DNA of 64,000 nt from Pseudobdellovibrionaceae bacterium (GTDB taxonomy: Bacteria > Bdellovibrionota > Bdellovibrionia > Bdellovibrionales > UBA1609). The stretch is taken from assembly GCA_947444305.1 (NCBI GenBank), contig CANEZP010000010.1, positions 111,143 through 175,142 of the forward strand, in the 5' to 3' direction. Below, piece after piece: positions 44,082 through 52,073 of the stretch (positions within the stretch are counted from its first letter, which is position 1; each line of letters begins with the position of its first letter). The position numbers were made by a program, and so were the translations under genes. Under the pieces are notes generated by a model. It was not told where the DNA came from. It ran no database searches and was given only the letters and a program-made list of their open reading frames with translations.

Positions 44082-44789
44082 TTATTGGAACGAATTAAGA
44101 ACACCGGCGTTTTCGTCGGTGATCTTGGTTTGCGTCGATGCCCGCAAATCTAAGTAATTTATGATCAAGTCAGGCTCCAGATTTTTCGGAATCTGCTTTT
44201 TCATGAGCGGGAACATCTCTTCTTCTTCTTCGTCTAAATGGTGTTCAACCAATTCGGCGAGGACATTCGCGTGCGCAGTCCAAACATCTGCTTCGGTCGC
44301 TTTTTCCATATCGGCCATTACGCGGTCGGCCGCGGTGTGCTCGACGTAACCTTCTTCGATCCGGACCGTAAGTTCATGGTCGGATTTAGATTCCATCGGT
44401 TTGTAGACGGCTTTTTCTTCGGCGATGGTGTGAGACTTTAGCAAGCTTGAGAACAGCGAAGCCGCTTGCCGGCGCTCGGCCATGGGGCGCTCGGTATCTT
44501 TCATGACTTTGATGAAGCGACGCAGACCTTCGTGATCTTTTTTGATCGCCGAGACGAGATCGGTTGCGGGACTCGCGAACAACGCGCTGACGCCCGCGGC
44601 GATGGTCTCAAAACCCTCGCGCACTTGTTTACTCAAAGACTTCGTTTTGCCTTTACCTTTTGCTTTGGAGCTTTTCGAGCTCTTCGCCGCAAGCTTCGCC
44701 GTCTTCTTAGACGGGGATTTCTTGGCGGACTTTTTGGTGACGGGTTTTTTTTGAACGGCCTTCTTGGTCTTTTGCGATTTAGTTTTCAT
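44082..44789 (-). CDS. Histone-H1-like lysine tail fused to hemerythrin HHE domain
   Basis: 235 residues. Residues 1-52 are almost entirely Lys, Ala, Ser and Thr (KKPVTKKSAKKSPSKKTAK and similar), as in histone H1 or bacterial H1-like proteins. Residues about 75-200 form a hemerythrin four-helix bundle with iron-ligand positions: KKDHEGLRRF, SHTIAEEKAVY, EHTAADRVM and VEHHLDEEEEEMFP. HHE domains bind a diiron centre and sense or buffer O2, NO or iron. The fusion suggests a nucleoid-attached diiron protein, but this is inferred. Confidence 0.85.
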   Translation of the reverse strand: MKTKSQKTKKAVQKKPVTKKSAKKSPSKKTAKLAAKSSKSSKAKGKGKTKSLSKQVREGFETIAAGVSALFASPATDLVSAIKKDHEGLRRFIKVMKDTERPMAERRQAASLFSSLLKSHTIAEEKAVYKPMESKSDHELTVRIEEGYVEHTAADRVMADMEKATEADVWTAHANVLAELVEHHLDEEEEEMFPLMKKQIPKNLEPDLIINYLDLRASTQTKITDENAGVLNSFQ

Positions 44790-44953
44790 TTAGAGCTTTA
44801 TGAGCATTATACATGCCAATGACAAAACAATCCGGCAACGCGGATCATTCTCATTTTGGTCCGCACTAGACTTCACGCCGCCGGTTATCCTCGCCGCCGG
44901 GAAAACTTCGTTATCATTTGATGAGTTCGAACAACACCCGGTAGGAGAAGATT

Positions 44954-45826
44954 TTGTCACACCCAGAATTCAGAGTGCGGGACCTCACCGTAATTTACGA
45001 CCGCTCAAGTACGACGGCCGTCGCGGGACTCTCGCTTGAGATCGCGAAAAACTCGATGAACTTCATTCTTGGCCGCAACGGCTGCGGCAAATCGACGTTG
45101 CTGCGGTGTCTGGCCGGCCACCAGTATTGGCAGGGAGGGGAGATTTTGCGCAACGGCGAATCGCGCGCCCAAGATCGCACACTCTTCAATGACGGTTTGC
45201 ACCTCATCAGCGAGGATACGATCTTGCCCGACTACAAAGTGTCGGCGCTTAAGGAAGTTTACGCCGGGATTTGGGGACACTTCGACGATGAAGTCTTCAC
45301 GCGCATCATGTCCCTCGGCGCTATTCCGCTCGACCGCCGGCCCGCGCAAGTTTCGCGTGGCCAACGTATCCAAATTCAGTGCGCGCTTTCGCTCGCGACG
45401 CGTCCCAAAGTCCTTTTGATCGACGAGGCCACGGCCGTGCTCGATCCGTTCATGCGTAATCGCATCATCCAAGAAATCGCGCTCGCGAACCAAAAGTGGG
45501 GCACGACCGTGATCCTCGCAACCAATATCGCGACCGAATTGCGCGGCGTCGCCGGCGGGGTCACGATCATGGAGGCCGGGCAGGTTAAGCTCGCCTCGCA
45601 TTCGAATAAGATCGGTGAACAATTCCAAAAGCTGATCGTAAAGAGTTCGGACTTAGACCAGGCCATCGCCGCGGGATTTAGTTTTCTCGAAGCTTCCGAA
45701 GGCCACGCGATCGTCGTCGGTCCCAAAGGGCTCGAAGCCACTTTGAAAATCGAATCGAAAACCGACCGGCGTGCCATCGAGGTTGACGAAGTATTTATCT
45801 ATTTCTCGGATAGGAGAGCCGCGTGA
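44954..45826 (+). CDS. ABC transporter ATP-binding protein
   Basis: 290 residues from TTG 44954, chosen because GTAGGAG lies 9 nt upstream. Walker A is GRNGCGKST, signature QVSRGQRIQI (a variant of LSGGQ), and Walker B VLLIDEATAVLD, followed by an H-loop region in which ATNIATE replaces the usual ATH, so the switch histidine may be missing. The last 80 residues are an extra regulatory-like part. The stop overlaps the GTG start of the membrane-protein gene (GTGA), so both form one transporter. Confidence 0.87.
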   Translation: MSHPEFRVRDLTVIYDRSSTTAVAGLSLEIAKNSMNFILGRNGCGKSTLLRCLAGHQYWQGGEILRNGESRAQDRTLFNDGLHLISEDTILPDYKVSALKEVYAGIWGHFDDEVFTRIMSLGAIPLDRRPAQVSRGQRIQIQCALSLATRPKVLLIDEATAVLDPFMRNRIIQEIALANQKWGTTVILATNIATELRGVAGGVTIMEAGQVKLASHSNKIGEQFQKLIVKSSDLDQAIAAGFSFLEASEGHAIVVGPKGLEATLKIESKTDRRAIEVDEVFIYFSDRRAA

Positions 45827-47169
45827 AAAAGCTATTTTTCCTCAGAATCTTAACCGGCGTGCAGTACGCGGTGGGCTTGGTCCTCCTCAGCGCGATCTTC
45901 TTCGTGCTTCAGGCGCCCCAGGTTGCGGAATTTATCATCTTATTCGTCGCGGGTTTGCCGCTCTTAGCGACCCGCTCCTCGTGGTTTTTGAATCTTCCGT
46001 ATAGCCGCAAGGCCATCGCGGCCTACGTTTTTGCGGAATCCGTTGTGTTCTTGTTGCTCGCCGTAGCCTCGATGCAATTAGTTTGGTTTGGACTCCGAAG
46101 CGCGGGCGCGATGGTAGATCTGACCGGCGAGTATGAATTCATTTGCAAATGGTGCAACGTGTTCGCTTTTGTGACCAGTCTTACAATACCCATTCGCTAC
46201 CTCAACGTTGGCGCGAGTTTTACGAATTTAGATTTCAACTACTACTTCAACGTATTAAACCGGGTAAAGTTCAAGATCGCGCTAGCGCTCGGTGCGATTG
46301 CGGTTTGGTATTTCTTTTTGCTAAAAGCGCCCTTGATTTACATCGGCCTGCTACTCACCATGCTTTTCTTCGCGCCCGTGGTGTTCTTCGAAAAGATCCG
46401 GCTGCCGCTTGAAGACCTCACGAAGCTTTCGCGCTTATCGCGGATTGCGGCGGGACTAGCTTTCCTGCTGACGCCCGCGCTGGCTTTAACAGCGCTGCAC
46501 TTGGCGCCCGCGGGCCCCGTTACGGAAGCCTCTTTCGTCGTGGTCAGCGAATTGCCTTACGATCTCGGGGAAGCGCGCCAGCTTGAACTCGCCCGCTCGA
46601 ATCGCACGACGTACTGGGTTGAATTTAAAAAATTGACCGAAGCGAGCAAAGCCGCGGTTACGCCCGAAGAATGGCGCGCGCGAACCGCCGCGTGCGAACA
46701 ATCGTCATGCCTTGATCTCAGTGATCACCTCATCCCGGAAGCCGGCCGCGCCGATCTGAATCGCTTCGAGGCTCTCATCGAAAAGTGCGCGCCCGAAGTG
46801 AAAAGCGACGGTCAGGTCTCTTGCGGGAAGATCAATCTCGGCCGTAAGAGACTGGAACGTTGGTACGAGACTCTCCGCCGGTCACAGCAGCTTAGCGAGT
46901 GGCTCCAATCGGCGAACACGGCAAAACGTTTTATCGCGTTGAAAGCCCTCGTCGCCCAGGACGCTCCCGTGGACGCCCTTGCGATACTGAAGGCCCAACG
47001 AGACGGGGCCGATCGCATGCTCGCCAGCGTCGCCACCAGCACGCTCGAGTACCATAGCGGAGTCGGCAAGTGGGCCGACCGCTGCGCGGATAATGACGAT
47101 AAGCTCGAAGCCGACGGCAAAGCCTTCTGTAATCGTTTAGAAACCGGCGACTGGAGTAAACGCGATTAG
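45823..47169 (+). CDS. Membrane protein, likely partner of the ABC ATPase
   Basis: 448 residues. About six hydrophobic segments in residues 10-235 (GVQYAVGLVLLSAIFFVL, FIILFVAGLPLLA, AAYVFAESVVFLLLAVA, NVFAFVTSLTIPI, FKIALALGAIAVWYFFLL, GLLLTMLFFAPVVFF) and one more at 205-225. The rest is a soluble domain with six cysteines in pairs, so perhaps periplasmic. No known permease family is recognised; it is tied to the ATPase only by overlap. Substrate unknown. Confidence 0.72.
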   Translation: MKKLFFLRILTGVQYAVGLVLLSAIFFVLQAPQVAEFIILFVAGLPLLATRSSWFLNLPYSRKAIAAYVFAESVVFLLLAVASMQLVWFGLRSAGAMVDLTGEYEFICKWCNVFAFVTSLTIPIRYLNVGASFTNLDFNYYFNVLNRVKFKIALALGAIAVWYFFLLKAPLIYIGLLLTMLFFAPVVFFEKIRLPLEDLTKLSRLSRIAAGLAFLLTPALALTALHLAPAGPVTEASFVVVSELPYDLGEARQLELARSNRTTYWVEFKKLTEASKAAVTPEEWRARTAACEQSSCLDLSDHLIPEAGRADLNRFEALIEKCAPEVKSDGQVSCGKINLGRKRLERWYETLRRSQQLSEWLQSANTAKRFIALKALVAQDAPVDALAILKAQRDGADRMLASVATSTLEYHSGVGKWADRCADNDDKLEADGKAFCNRLETGDWSKRD

Positions 47170-47380
47170 GCGGCCGGTATATGAGGCCGCACAAAAGTTC
47201 GACACTGTTTTCACGGGTGAGGAGAGTTGTCGCAAACTTCTCCACGTGTCAGTCGGAAGCCATTTGTGTTTCTATTGAATTCGTTCCTCTATATATGCGC
47301 GCGGCGCGATTGAATTCCGCCGCCGCTGATGTCATCCATAACTAAATAACCTCTATAGAACGTTAAGCTTTTCTTTCGGT
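47170..47380. other. Intergenic region after the ABC operon; no gene seen
   Basis: Contains a weak hairpin GCGGCC/GGCCGC just after the stop codon, a second at about 47221-47244 (GGAGAGTT pairing with AACTTCTCC, one bulge) and two copies of ATTGAATTC about 40 bp apart around 47275 and 47310. No coding sequence was recognised. Confidence 0.45.
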
Positions 47381-47599
47381 TTAACTTTGCCACCACATGA
47401 AGACACCGGTGCCGAAACGGCCCTTGAAAACAATGCCGGGATGGGCCCCAAATTGCCGCCGCACAAAGTCGTGATGGTCCCGCGTTTGCTCTAGTGTGAG
47501 TGCGAGGCGGCGGCGGTCTGACTCACGGAAATGAGTGAGACAAGTTCCCGATACTTCTTTGATGTGCACAACTCCATCCACCTCATGTTGGCCGGTCAC
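47381..47599 (-). CDS. Possible small protein, divergent from the ECF sigma gene
   Basis: 72 codons from GTG 47597-47599 encoding a sensible but unrecognised sequence (ESDRRRLALTLEQTRDHHDF, GIVFKGRFGTGVFMWWQS). Codon choice is plausible, but the GTG lies inside a 22-bp palindrome and no good ribosome-binding site is upstream. It may be real, a remnant or chance. No function can be given. Confidence 0.35.
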   Translation of the reverse strand: MTGQHEVDGVVHIKEVSGTCLTHFRESDRRRLALTLEQTRDHHDFVRRQFGAHPGIVFKGRFGTGVFMWWQS

Positions 47600-47613
47600 A
47601 AGCTTGTGACCGG
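47592..47613. promoter_or_regulatory. Perfect 22-bp palindrome upstream of ECF sigma gene
   Basis: CCGGTCACAAG followed directly by its reverse complement CTTGTGACCGG. It sits 66 nt before the ATG of the ECF sigma gene at 47679 and over the start of the possible leftward small gene. Full symmetry at this length suggests a binding site for a dimeric regulator, or an extrusion or leader hairpin. The regulator is unknown. Confidence 0.65.
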
Positions 47614-47678
47614 TAAAAAGAAAAATAAGATTAACCGATCACGCCGAGAGGCTGATCTAACGGGGGAGTAAAGCGTCC

Positions 47679-48284
47679 ATGAAATCGGACCTTGAGCTAA
47701 TACAGGATGTAAAGAACGGTTCTAAACAATCGTTCGAAATTTTGGTTCAGCGCCACGAAAAGTTTCTGATGAAATCGATCGTGCGAATGACGAGAGACCT
47801 AGATGCGGCGGAGGATGTCGTGCAAGACACATTCATCAAAGCGTACAAGCGACTGTCGCTCTTCGAGGGCCGCTCGAGCTTTCGCAGCTGGCTCTACCAA
47901 ATCGCGCTGAACACCGCGCGTAACCGCTTCCGCAAATATTCGCGTGAAACGGTCGGGACGGAGGGCATGGATGTCGCCGTCGATACGCAAGTCGAAAACC
48001 AGATCATCGCGCTGGATGTGCGGTCGATTCTGCAAGGGGAGATTTCAAAGCTCCCGGATCGCCAACGGACGGCGCTCAGTCTTCGAATCTTTGACGATTT
48101 GTCGTTCAAAGAAATCGCGGACATCATGAATTGTCCGTACGACACCGCGAAGGCGAACTATCGCCACGCGCTGCTGAAACTGAAGGAACGGCTCGAAGGA
48201 AACGTCATGTTGAAGACGTGGACTTCACCGTCGAATTTTTCGCTAATGGATTTGGGGTTTAATCAAATGGAGGTCGATGGGTAA
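47679..48284 (+). CDS. ECF-type RNA polymerase sigma factor
   Basis: 201 residues behind GGGGGAG. Region 2: AAEDVVQDTFIKAYKRLSLF followed by EGRSSFRSWLYQIALNTARN. Region 4: LPDRQRTALSLRIFDDLSFKE then IADIMNCPYDTAKANYRHAL. Region 3 is missing, as expected for ECF sigmas. A C-terminal extension of about 20 residues (TSPSNFSLMDLGFNQM) follows region 4. The stop shares one base with the next start (TAATG), so it is coupled to a small acidic protein that is probably its regulator. Confidence 0.93.
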   Translation: MKSDLELIQDVKNGSKQSFEILVQRHEKFLMKSIVRMTRDLDAAEDVVQDTFIKAYKRLSLFEGRSSFRSWLYQIALNTARNRFRKYSRETVGTEGMDVAVDTQVENQIIALDVRSILQGEISKLPDRQRTALSLRIFDDLSFKEIADIMNCPYDTAKANYRHALLKLKERLEGNVMLKTWTSPSNFSLMDLGFNQMEVDG

Positions 48285-48601
48285 TGGACGACTCTTTCAA
48301 AGACACGGAGTGGTGGTGGATCGACTACTTGGAAAACGAGTTCGATGCCGTGATGGAAAAGGATCTCGAAACACTATTGCAATACTCGCAAGAGGACCGC
48401 GATAGCTTCGAAAACTTCCGTTTGCTGAAACAATGGCTAGGCGAAAGCGATCCGATCGCAGCCTGGCCACTCGAAGAGCGCACGAAGCGCATGCGCGCAA
48501 GCGTAATGGCGGCAATCGCGGACGCAGAAATCGAACCAACGGGCCTCGAGACGAAACCCCGAGAACGCCTGAGGTTATTGGACACAAACGCCGAACCTTG
48601 A
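48284..48601 (+). CDS. Small acidic protein coupled to ECF sigma, putative anti-sigma
   Basis: 105 residues, no membrane segment. The N-terminal half is acidic with Trp/Tyr (DTEWWWIDYLENEFDAVMEKD), then a short helix (EDRDSFENFRLLKQWLG) and a basic end. Its coupling and order fit a soluble anti-sigma factor, and the N-terminal part resembles the dissection of the ASD fold without the zinc HxxxCxxC motif. No family is recognised; the role is inferred from position. Confidence 0.6.
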   Translation: MDDSFKDTEWWWIDYLENEFDAVMEKDLETLLQYSQEDRDSFENFRLLKQWLGESDPIAAWPLEERTKRMRASVMAAIADAEIEPTGLETKPRERLRLLDTNAEP

Positions 48602-48938
48602 TCGCTTACGTCGAATGATGAAGGGTAACACTTAACAAAATCGCCTACGCCGAGCCGTTAACTCATGGCCCAGTGCTCGACAGGGCCATTATAAGCACGC
48701 GAAGCCCGTCCCTCCGTGAGAGGGCTCTTCGAACCGGCATCCCGCCGGTCCGACCCAAAAAAAGAAATCAAATTAAATTTATTTTTTAATTTCTGACGCC
48801 GGGATGGCGTCAGAAGGCCACTGTCAGGACGCTTAATCCTGTTCTTCTAGAAGATGAGGCCTTCGAAGAAAAAATCATGCGCCGCACAGATCAACAAACA
48901 CAGTTTACATTGTAGCGAAGGTTTTGTAGAACACCTTC
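48602..48938. repeat. Hairpin-rich stretch upstream of a Y1 transposase-like gene
   Basis: No gene seen in these 337 bp. Several hairpins occur: CCGGC/GCCGG near 48735; TTCTGACGCC-GGGAT-GGCGTCAGAA (48791-48815, 10-bp perfect stem); GAAGGCC (48813-48819) with GGCCTTC (48858-48864); and the palindrome TCTTCTAGAAGA (48843-48854). An AT-rich hairpin (AAATTAAA/TTTAATTT) precedes the 10-bp stem. Such clusters are what Y1/RAYT enzymes recognise in other bacteria, but the link here is inferred. Confidence 0.55.
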
Positions 48939-49472
48939 ATGTCGAAACATAAGGCTCAACAAAAGTTTACTGGTCAAGGTTTCGAGCAATCTAGCGATGC
49001 GTTCGGTGGGGAACTTACGAGTAATCCAAAGGTGAAACGACCACTGCATTCAAAACTTCCCATCCACTTGACCTTACGTGCGTCGAAAAGCGTTTTACGT
49101 ACGCCCAAGACGTTTGGGTTGGTTCAGCGCTTGATCGAGGACGTCGCTCGTAAGCATGGGGTGAAGATCTATAGGATGGCGAACGTGGGGAATCATTTGC
49201 ACTTGGCGATTAAACTTCCGCACGTTTATAGGTGGGCGAGTTTTATTCGTGAGTTGACCGGACGGATGGCGCTGGCTTTGCGTTCATTCTTAGGCGGGGC
49301 GAAACTCTGGATGTATCGGCCGCACACGCGCGTGATTCGCGGTTGGCGGAAGGCGTTCGCGATTGTTAAAGAGTACATCGAGCTTAATATTCTTGAAGCG
49401 TACGGAATAATTTCCCGTACGCAGATCAAAACGCTTCGGGATTATCGCGCTATTTTCATGATGGCGTCGTAA
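48939..49472 (+). CDS. Y1 (HUH) transposase-like protein, RAYT-type
   Basis: 177 residues. HUH motif His86-Leu-His88 in NVGNHLHLAIKLP, and a candidate catalytic tyrosine Tyr146 in AIVKEYIELNILEA. Around it are PIHLTLRASKSVL and RMALALRSF, as in Y1_Tnp proteins. The family nicks single-stranded DNA next to hairpins. The gene is alone, with no terminal repeats or target duplication seen, so a domesticated REP-associated tyrosine transposase is more likely than an insertion sequence. Its 3' end overlaps the convergent aminopeptidase gene by 17 bp. Confidence 0.85.
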   Translation: MSKHKAQQKFTGQGFEQSSDAFGGELTSNPKVKRPLHSKLPIHLTLRASKSVLRTPKTFGLVQRLIEDVARKHGVKIYRMANVGNHLHLAIKLPHVYRWASFIRELTGRMALALRSFLGGAKLWMYRPHTRVIRGWRKAFAIVKEYIELNILEAYGIISRTQIKTLRDYRAIFMMAS

Positions 49473-50568
49473 CGAAGGCGCGTAGTTTCTCCGCCGGTTT
49501 CTCTTCGTCTTTGAGCGTCTTCAGCCACTCAAAAGTTTTAGCAAAGTCACGGTTGAAACGGGTGTAAAGCTTCTCGAAATCTTCCAGCGAGTATTCGTAG
49601 GTTTGATAGGCCAGCAGGATGGCGTTGTTCAATTCTCTCGTGCCGAAGTCGTCGTAGTTTTTGGTTTTCATTCTAGGCATCACGTCCTTCGTAAAGCGCG
49701 CCTGAAGCTCTTTGATTCGGGCGTTCTTCGTTTCCGTTGTGACTTGGCCTTTGTTGTCTTCGTACCACTTCTTTAAATCTTTCAGCTCTTGGGTGATGAA
49801 CGCCGAGAATAATTTCTGGTCGGCGGTGTCCATCAGCGCTGTTTTTAGCGCCGGCGAATCGGGGCCGTCGCGTTGTTCGAAGAACAACTTCATACCTTCG
49901 TGACCCATGAATGTTGCCAGCCGCTCGTTGAACTCCGCGGCGCTCTTTATGTAGAGGGTGGTGTGAATCGTTTCGTGCAAAATGAGCTCGGCCAAGTCGT
50001 TGTCTTCGTAGCGGAGCATGCTCGAAAGCACCGAATCCTGAAACCAACCTAAAGTTGAATAAGCCGAAACCCCGCGCACGCTCGTGTCGTACTTGGCTCG
50101 GTCAAACCCGGCGGCCTCTTCTTGCGCGAGCTTGCGGCGAAAATACCCCTTGTAAGGAACTTCGCCCACGAAAGGAAATTTCCAAAGGAAAGGTTTGAGC
50201 TCATGCGCGTACGCGGCCTGCACGATGTAGGTGACGTGCGGTTCGTCGAGCTGAATGAAGGTTGTGTAGTTCGGCGACTTGGTCAGGCCGAGCTTACCTT
50301 CGCCGAAGGCTTTGACCTCACCGACCAAACGGAGTTTCGCTTTTTGTTTTTCGTTAAGCTTTTCCGAGCGAAGCATCTTGTCGATCGGTTTGCGGCTGTT
50401 GATCAGCTTCGATTGGTAATACCCGCTGTGCAGGTAGTAACCGATTTGGCAGCCGAGACTGCTCATCAACAAAAAAGAGAACAGCGAGTACTTTAAAAGA
50501 TCCAGGACATACCGGCGCGGCCGGCGTAGTCGATCACTAAAGGGTCTTCGTCGAGCGGAGATGTCCAT
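49456..50568 (-). CDS. Lipoprotein aminopeptidase (PF10023-type, HExxH)
   Basis: 370 residues from ATG 50566-50568, which leaves a long basic N-terminal part before the hydrophobic stretch and lipobox SSLGC (Cys40). Zinc-binding HETIH at residues 198-202 in AELILHETIHTTLY, with Glu215 in EFNERLATFMG as third ligand candidate. WFQDSVLSSMLRY is another block of the 'predicted aminopeptidase' family. It probably trims peptides at the envelope. Its start overlaps the end of the upstream barrel gene by 76 bp; no better start was found. Confidence 0.82.
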   Translation of the reverse strand: MDISARRRPFSDRLRRPRRYVLDLLKYSLFSFLLMSSLGCQIGYYLHSGYYQSKLINSRKPIDKMLRSEKLNEKQKAKLRLVGEVKAFGEGKLGLTKSPNYTTFIQLDEPHVTYIVQAAYAHELKPFLWKFPFVGEVPYKGYFRRKLAQEEAAGFDRAKYDTSVRGVSAYSTLGWFQDSVLSSMLRYEDNDLAELILHETIHTTLYIKSAAEFNERLATFMGHEGMKLFFEQRDGPDSPALKTALMDTADQKLFSAFITQELKDLKKWYEDNKGQVTTETKNARIKELQARFTKDVMPRMKTKNYDDFGTRELNNAILLAYQTYEYSLEDFEKLYTRFNRDFAKTFEWLKTLKDEEKPAEKLRAFVTTPS

Positions 50569-51056
50569 GCGTCTATACCTAGCTTGATGCTAAATTCCTT
50601 ACTTATGTTCAAGCTTAGCCCAACGCCCGCGCTCGGCACCAGGCCATTCTGCGCCGAAATCTTCTCTCGTGGATCGTTATTGATTTTGCGGTATCGTTCT
50701 TTTGTTAAATAGCCCGAGCCCAACTTTATATATGGACGAAACGGATCTTGCCGGCCCGCGAACGAAACGACGAGATCGAGCGAAGTCATCGTGATGTCGT
50801 CTTGCACGGTGGTTTTCGGATCAATCGTCGCCGCACCTTTGGTGACTTGCTTCGAACCACCTTTGGTGTAATTGATCTCCCACGCGCACATTTCCCAGAA
50901 ATAGTAGGAGCCCGAGGCGGTGTAGGTGAGACTCTGAATATAATTATTCTTGTCGTAGCCGCTCGAACGATAGTTAACCGAACCGCCGAGCTCAAAGAAA
51001 CCGGCCTGCGCCAGGGGCGATGAGGCCGCGAGGGCCAAAAGTAAAATCCATTTCAT
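50493..51056 (-). CDS. Outer-membrane beta-barrel protein
   Basis: 187 residues with signal peptide MKWILLLALAASSPLAQA. Alternating polar and hydrophobic strands follow (FELGGSVNYRSSGYDKN, YTASGSYYFW, DITMTSLDLVVSFAG, FRPYIKLGSGYLT), ending in the aromatic SWIF expected by the BAM machine. About eight strands, an OmpA/OmpX-like size. Middle gene of a TonB-like, barrel, aminopeptidase set. Confidence 0.82.
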   Translation of the reverse strand: MKWILLLALAASSPLAQAGFFELGGSVNYRSSGYDKNNYIQSLTYTASGSYYFWEMCAWEINYTKGGSKQVTKGAATIDPKTTVQDDITMTSLDLVVSFAGRQDPFRPYIKLGSGYLTKERYRKINNDPREKISAQNGLVPSAGVGLSLNISKEFSIKLGIDAWTSPLDEDPLVIDYAGRAGMSWIF

Positions 51057-51098
51057 ATAGTAAAGTTTAACAAAAATCGAAGCCTGGCCGGGACCAGT

Positions 51099-51956
51099 TC
51101 AATTCACCGCAGGTCCAAAGTTCGGTGGTCTTAAGTAGAGCGTGAAGTTGTAGTAGAGGTGAATGAAGCCGTCGCCCTTCACCATCTCGGAAGGCGGGTT
51201 GGGAAAAGGGGCGGCGAGGCGAAAAGCTTCTACGGCGGCGTGGTCCAGCCCCTTATCGCCGCTTGAGTTATGGATAACCGAGCGCGCGAATCCGCCCGAA
51301 GGAGTCAGAACAATTTCGACCTGCGTGGTGCGATTTCGCTGCGCTAAAATTTCCATGTCGCGTGCGGCGACTTGATCCAAGTAGTTACGGATAAGGTTGA
51401 CCCAGCGATTGCGAATCTGCTCGTTCGAGCGTTGATAGAAAGCGTAGAACTCGAGCTGATCGGTGTTGAGCGCGGTGAACGCGCCCTCTTCCACGCCGGG
51501 GATCACTTGCGAAAGACTCGATTGACCGATCGCTACCGTTCTTAGCGCTTGGCCACCACCTGGCGCTAAGAAGCCACTGCCTTTCTCGCCGCGCTGTTCT
51601 TTGCCCGCGATTCCTTCCGGGTCGCCTTTGGGTTGCGCTTGCCGAGCTTGCACATTGCGATCTTCACCGAGCTCGCGCGCGGCGAGCCGTTTCTTCACGC
51701 GTTTGGTAAACGCACTTAGGAAGTCGGCTTCTTTTTTAAGATCGTCGGGCGCAGGTTCGGGCGGCTTTTCTTTGTCGGGGTCGATCAGAATTTTATTCGG
51801 ACCTTTGCGGTCGGACTTTTCCACGGGGTCGAGAAACACGACTTCGGCCGTATCATTTTGAGGCGCCGGATCGTCAAAACGCCCGTGCAAAAGAATCCAC
51901 ACGAGTATCGCGTGAAAACACAGACTTAATACGAGGCCTTGGAAGCTACGATCCAC
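51099..51956 (-). CDS. TonB-like energy-transducing protein
   Basis: 285 residues from GTG 51954-51956. One N-terminal membrane helix (VLSLCFHAILVWILL), a Pro/Lys/Asp-rich periplasmic linker (residues about 30-130) and a TonB-type C-terminal domain (TQVEIVLTPSGGFARSVIHN, DHAAVEAFRLAAPFPNPP). TonB proteins carry proton-motive energy from ExbBD to outer-membrane proteins. ExbBD is not nearby. Upstream of the barrel and aminopeptidase genes by 42 bp, so probably one operon. Confidence 0.82.
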   Translation of the reverse strand: MDRSFQGLVLSLCFHAILVWILLHGRFDDPAPQNDTAEVVFLDPVEKSDRKGPNKILIDPDKEKPPEPAPDDLKKEADFLSAFTKRVKKRLAARELGEDRNVQARQAQPKGDPEGIAGKEQRGEKGSGFLAPGGGQALRTVAIGQSSLSQVIPGVEEGAFTALNTDQLEFYAFYQRSNEQIRNRWVNLIRNYLDQVAARDMEILAQRNRTTQVEIVLTPSGGFARSVIHNSSGDKGLDHAAVEAFRLAAPFPNPPSEMVKGDGFIHLYYNFTLYLRPPNFGPAVN

Positions 51957-52073
51957 AAGTCTGGGTATACCAACATAGACGCCTAAAGTTGAGACAATTT
52001 ACGGCCGATAAGAATCAGGTAAGCGATTGAGCCCATGCGATACGGCCTGGGCGATACTCGACGGGGAGATTCG

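Noticed and set aside
47592..47613. CRP/FNR-type binding site
   Set aside because: Half-sites are TCACA then TGTGA, the reverse order of the CRP consensus, with wrong spacing.
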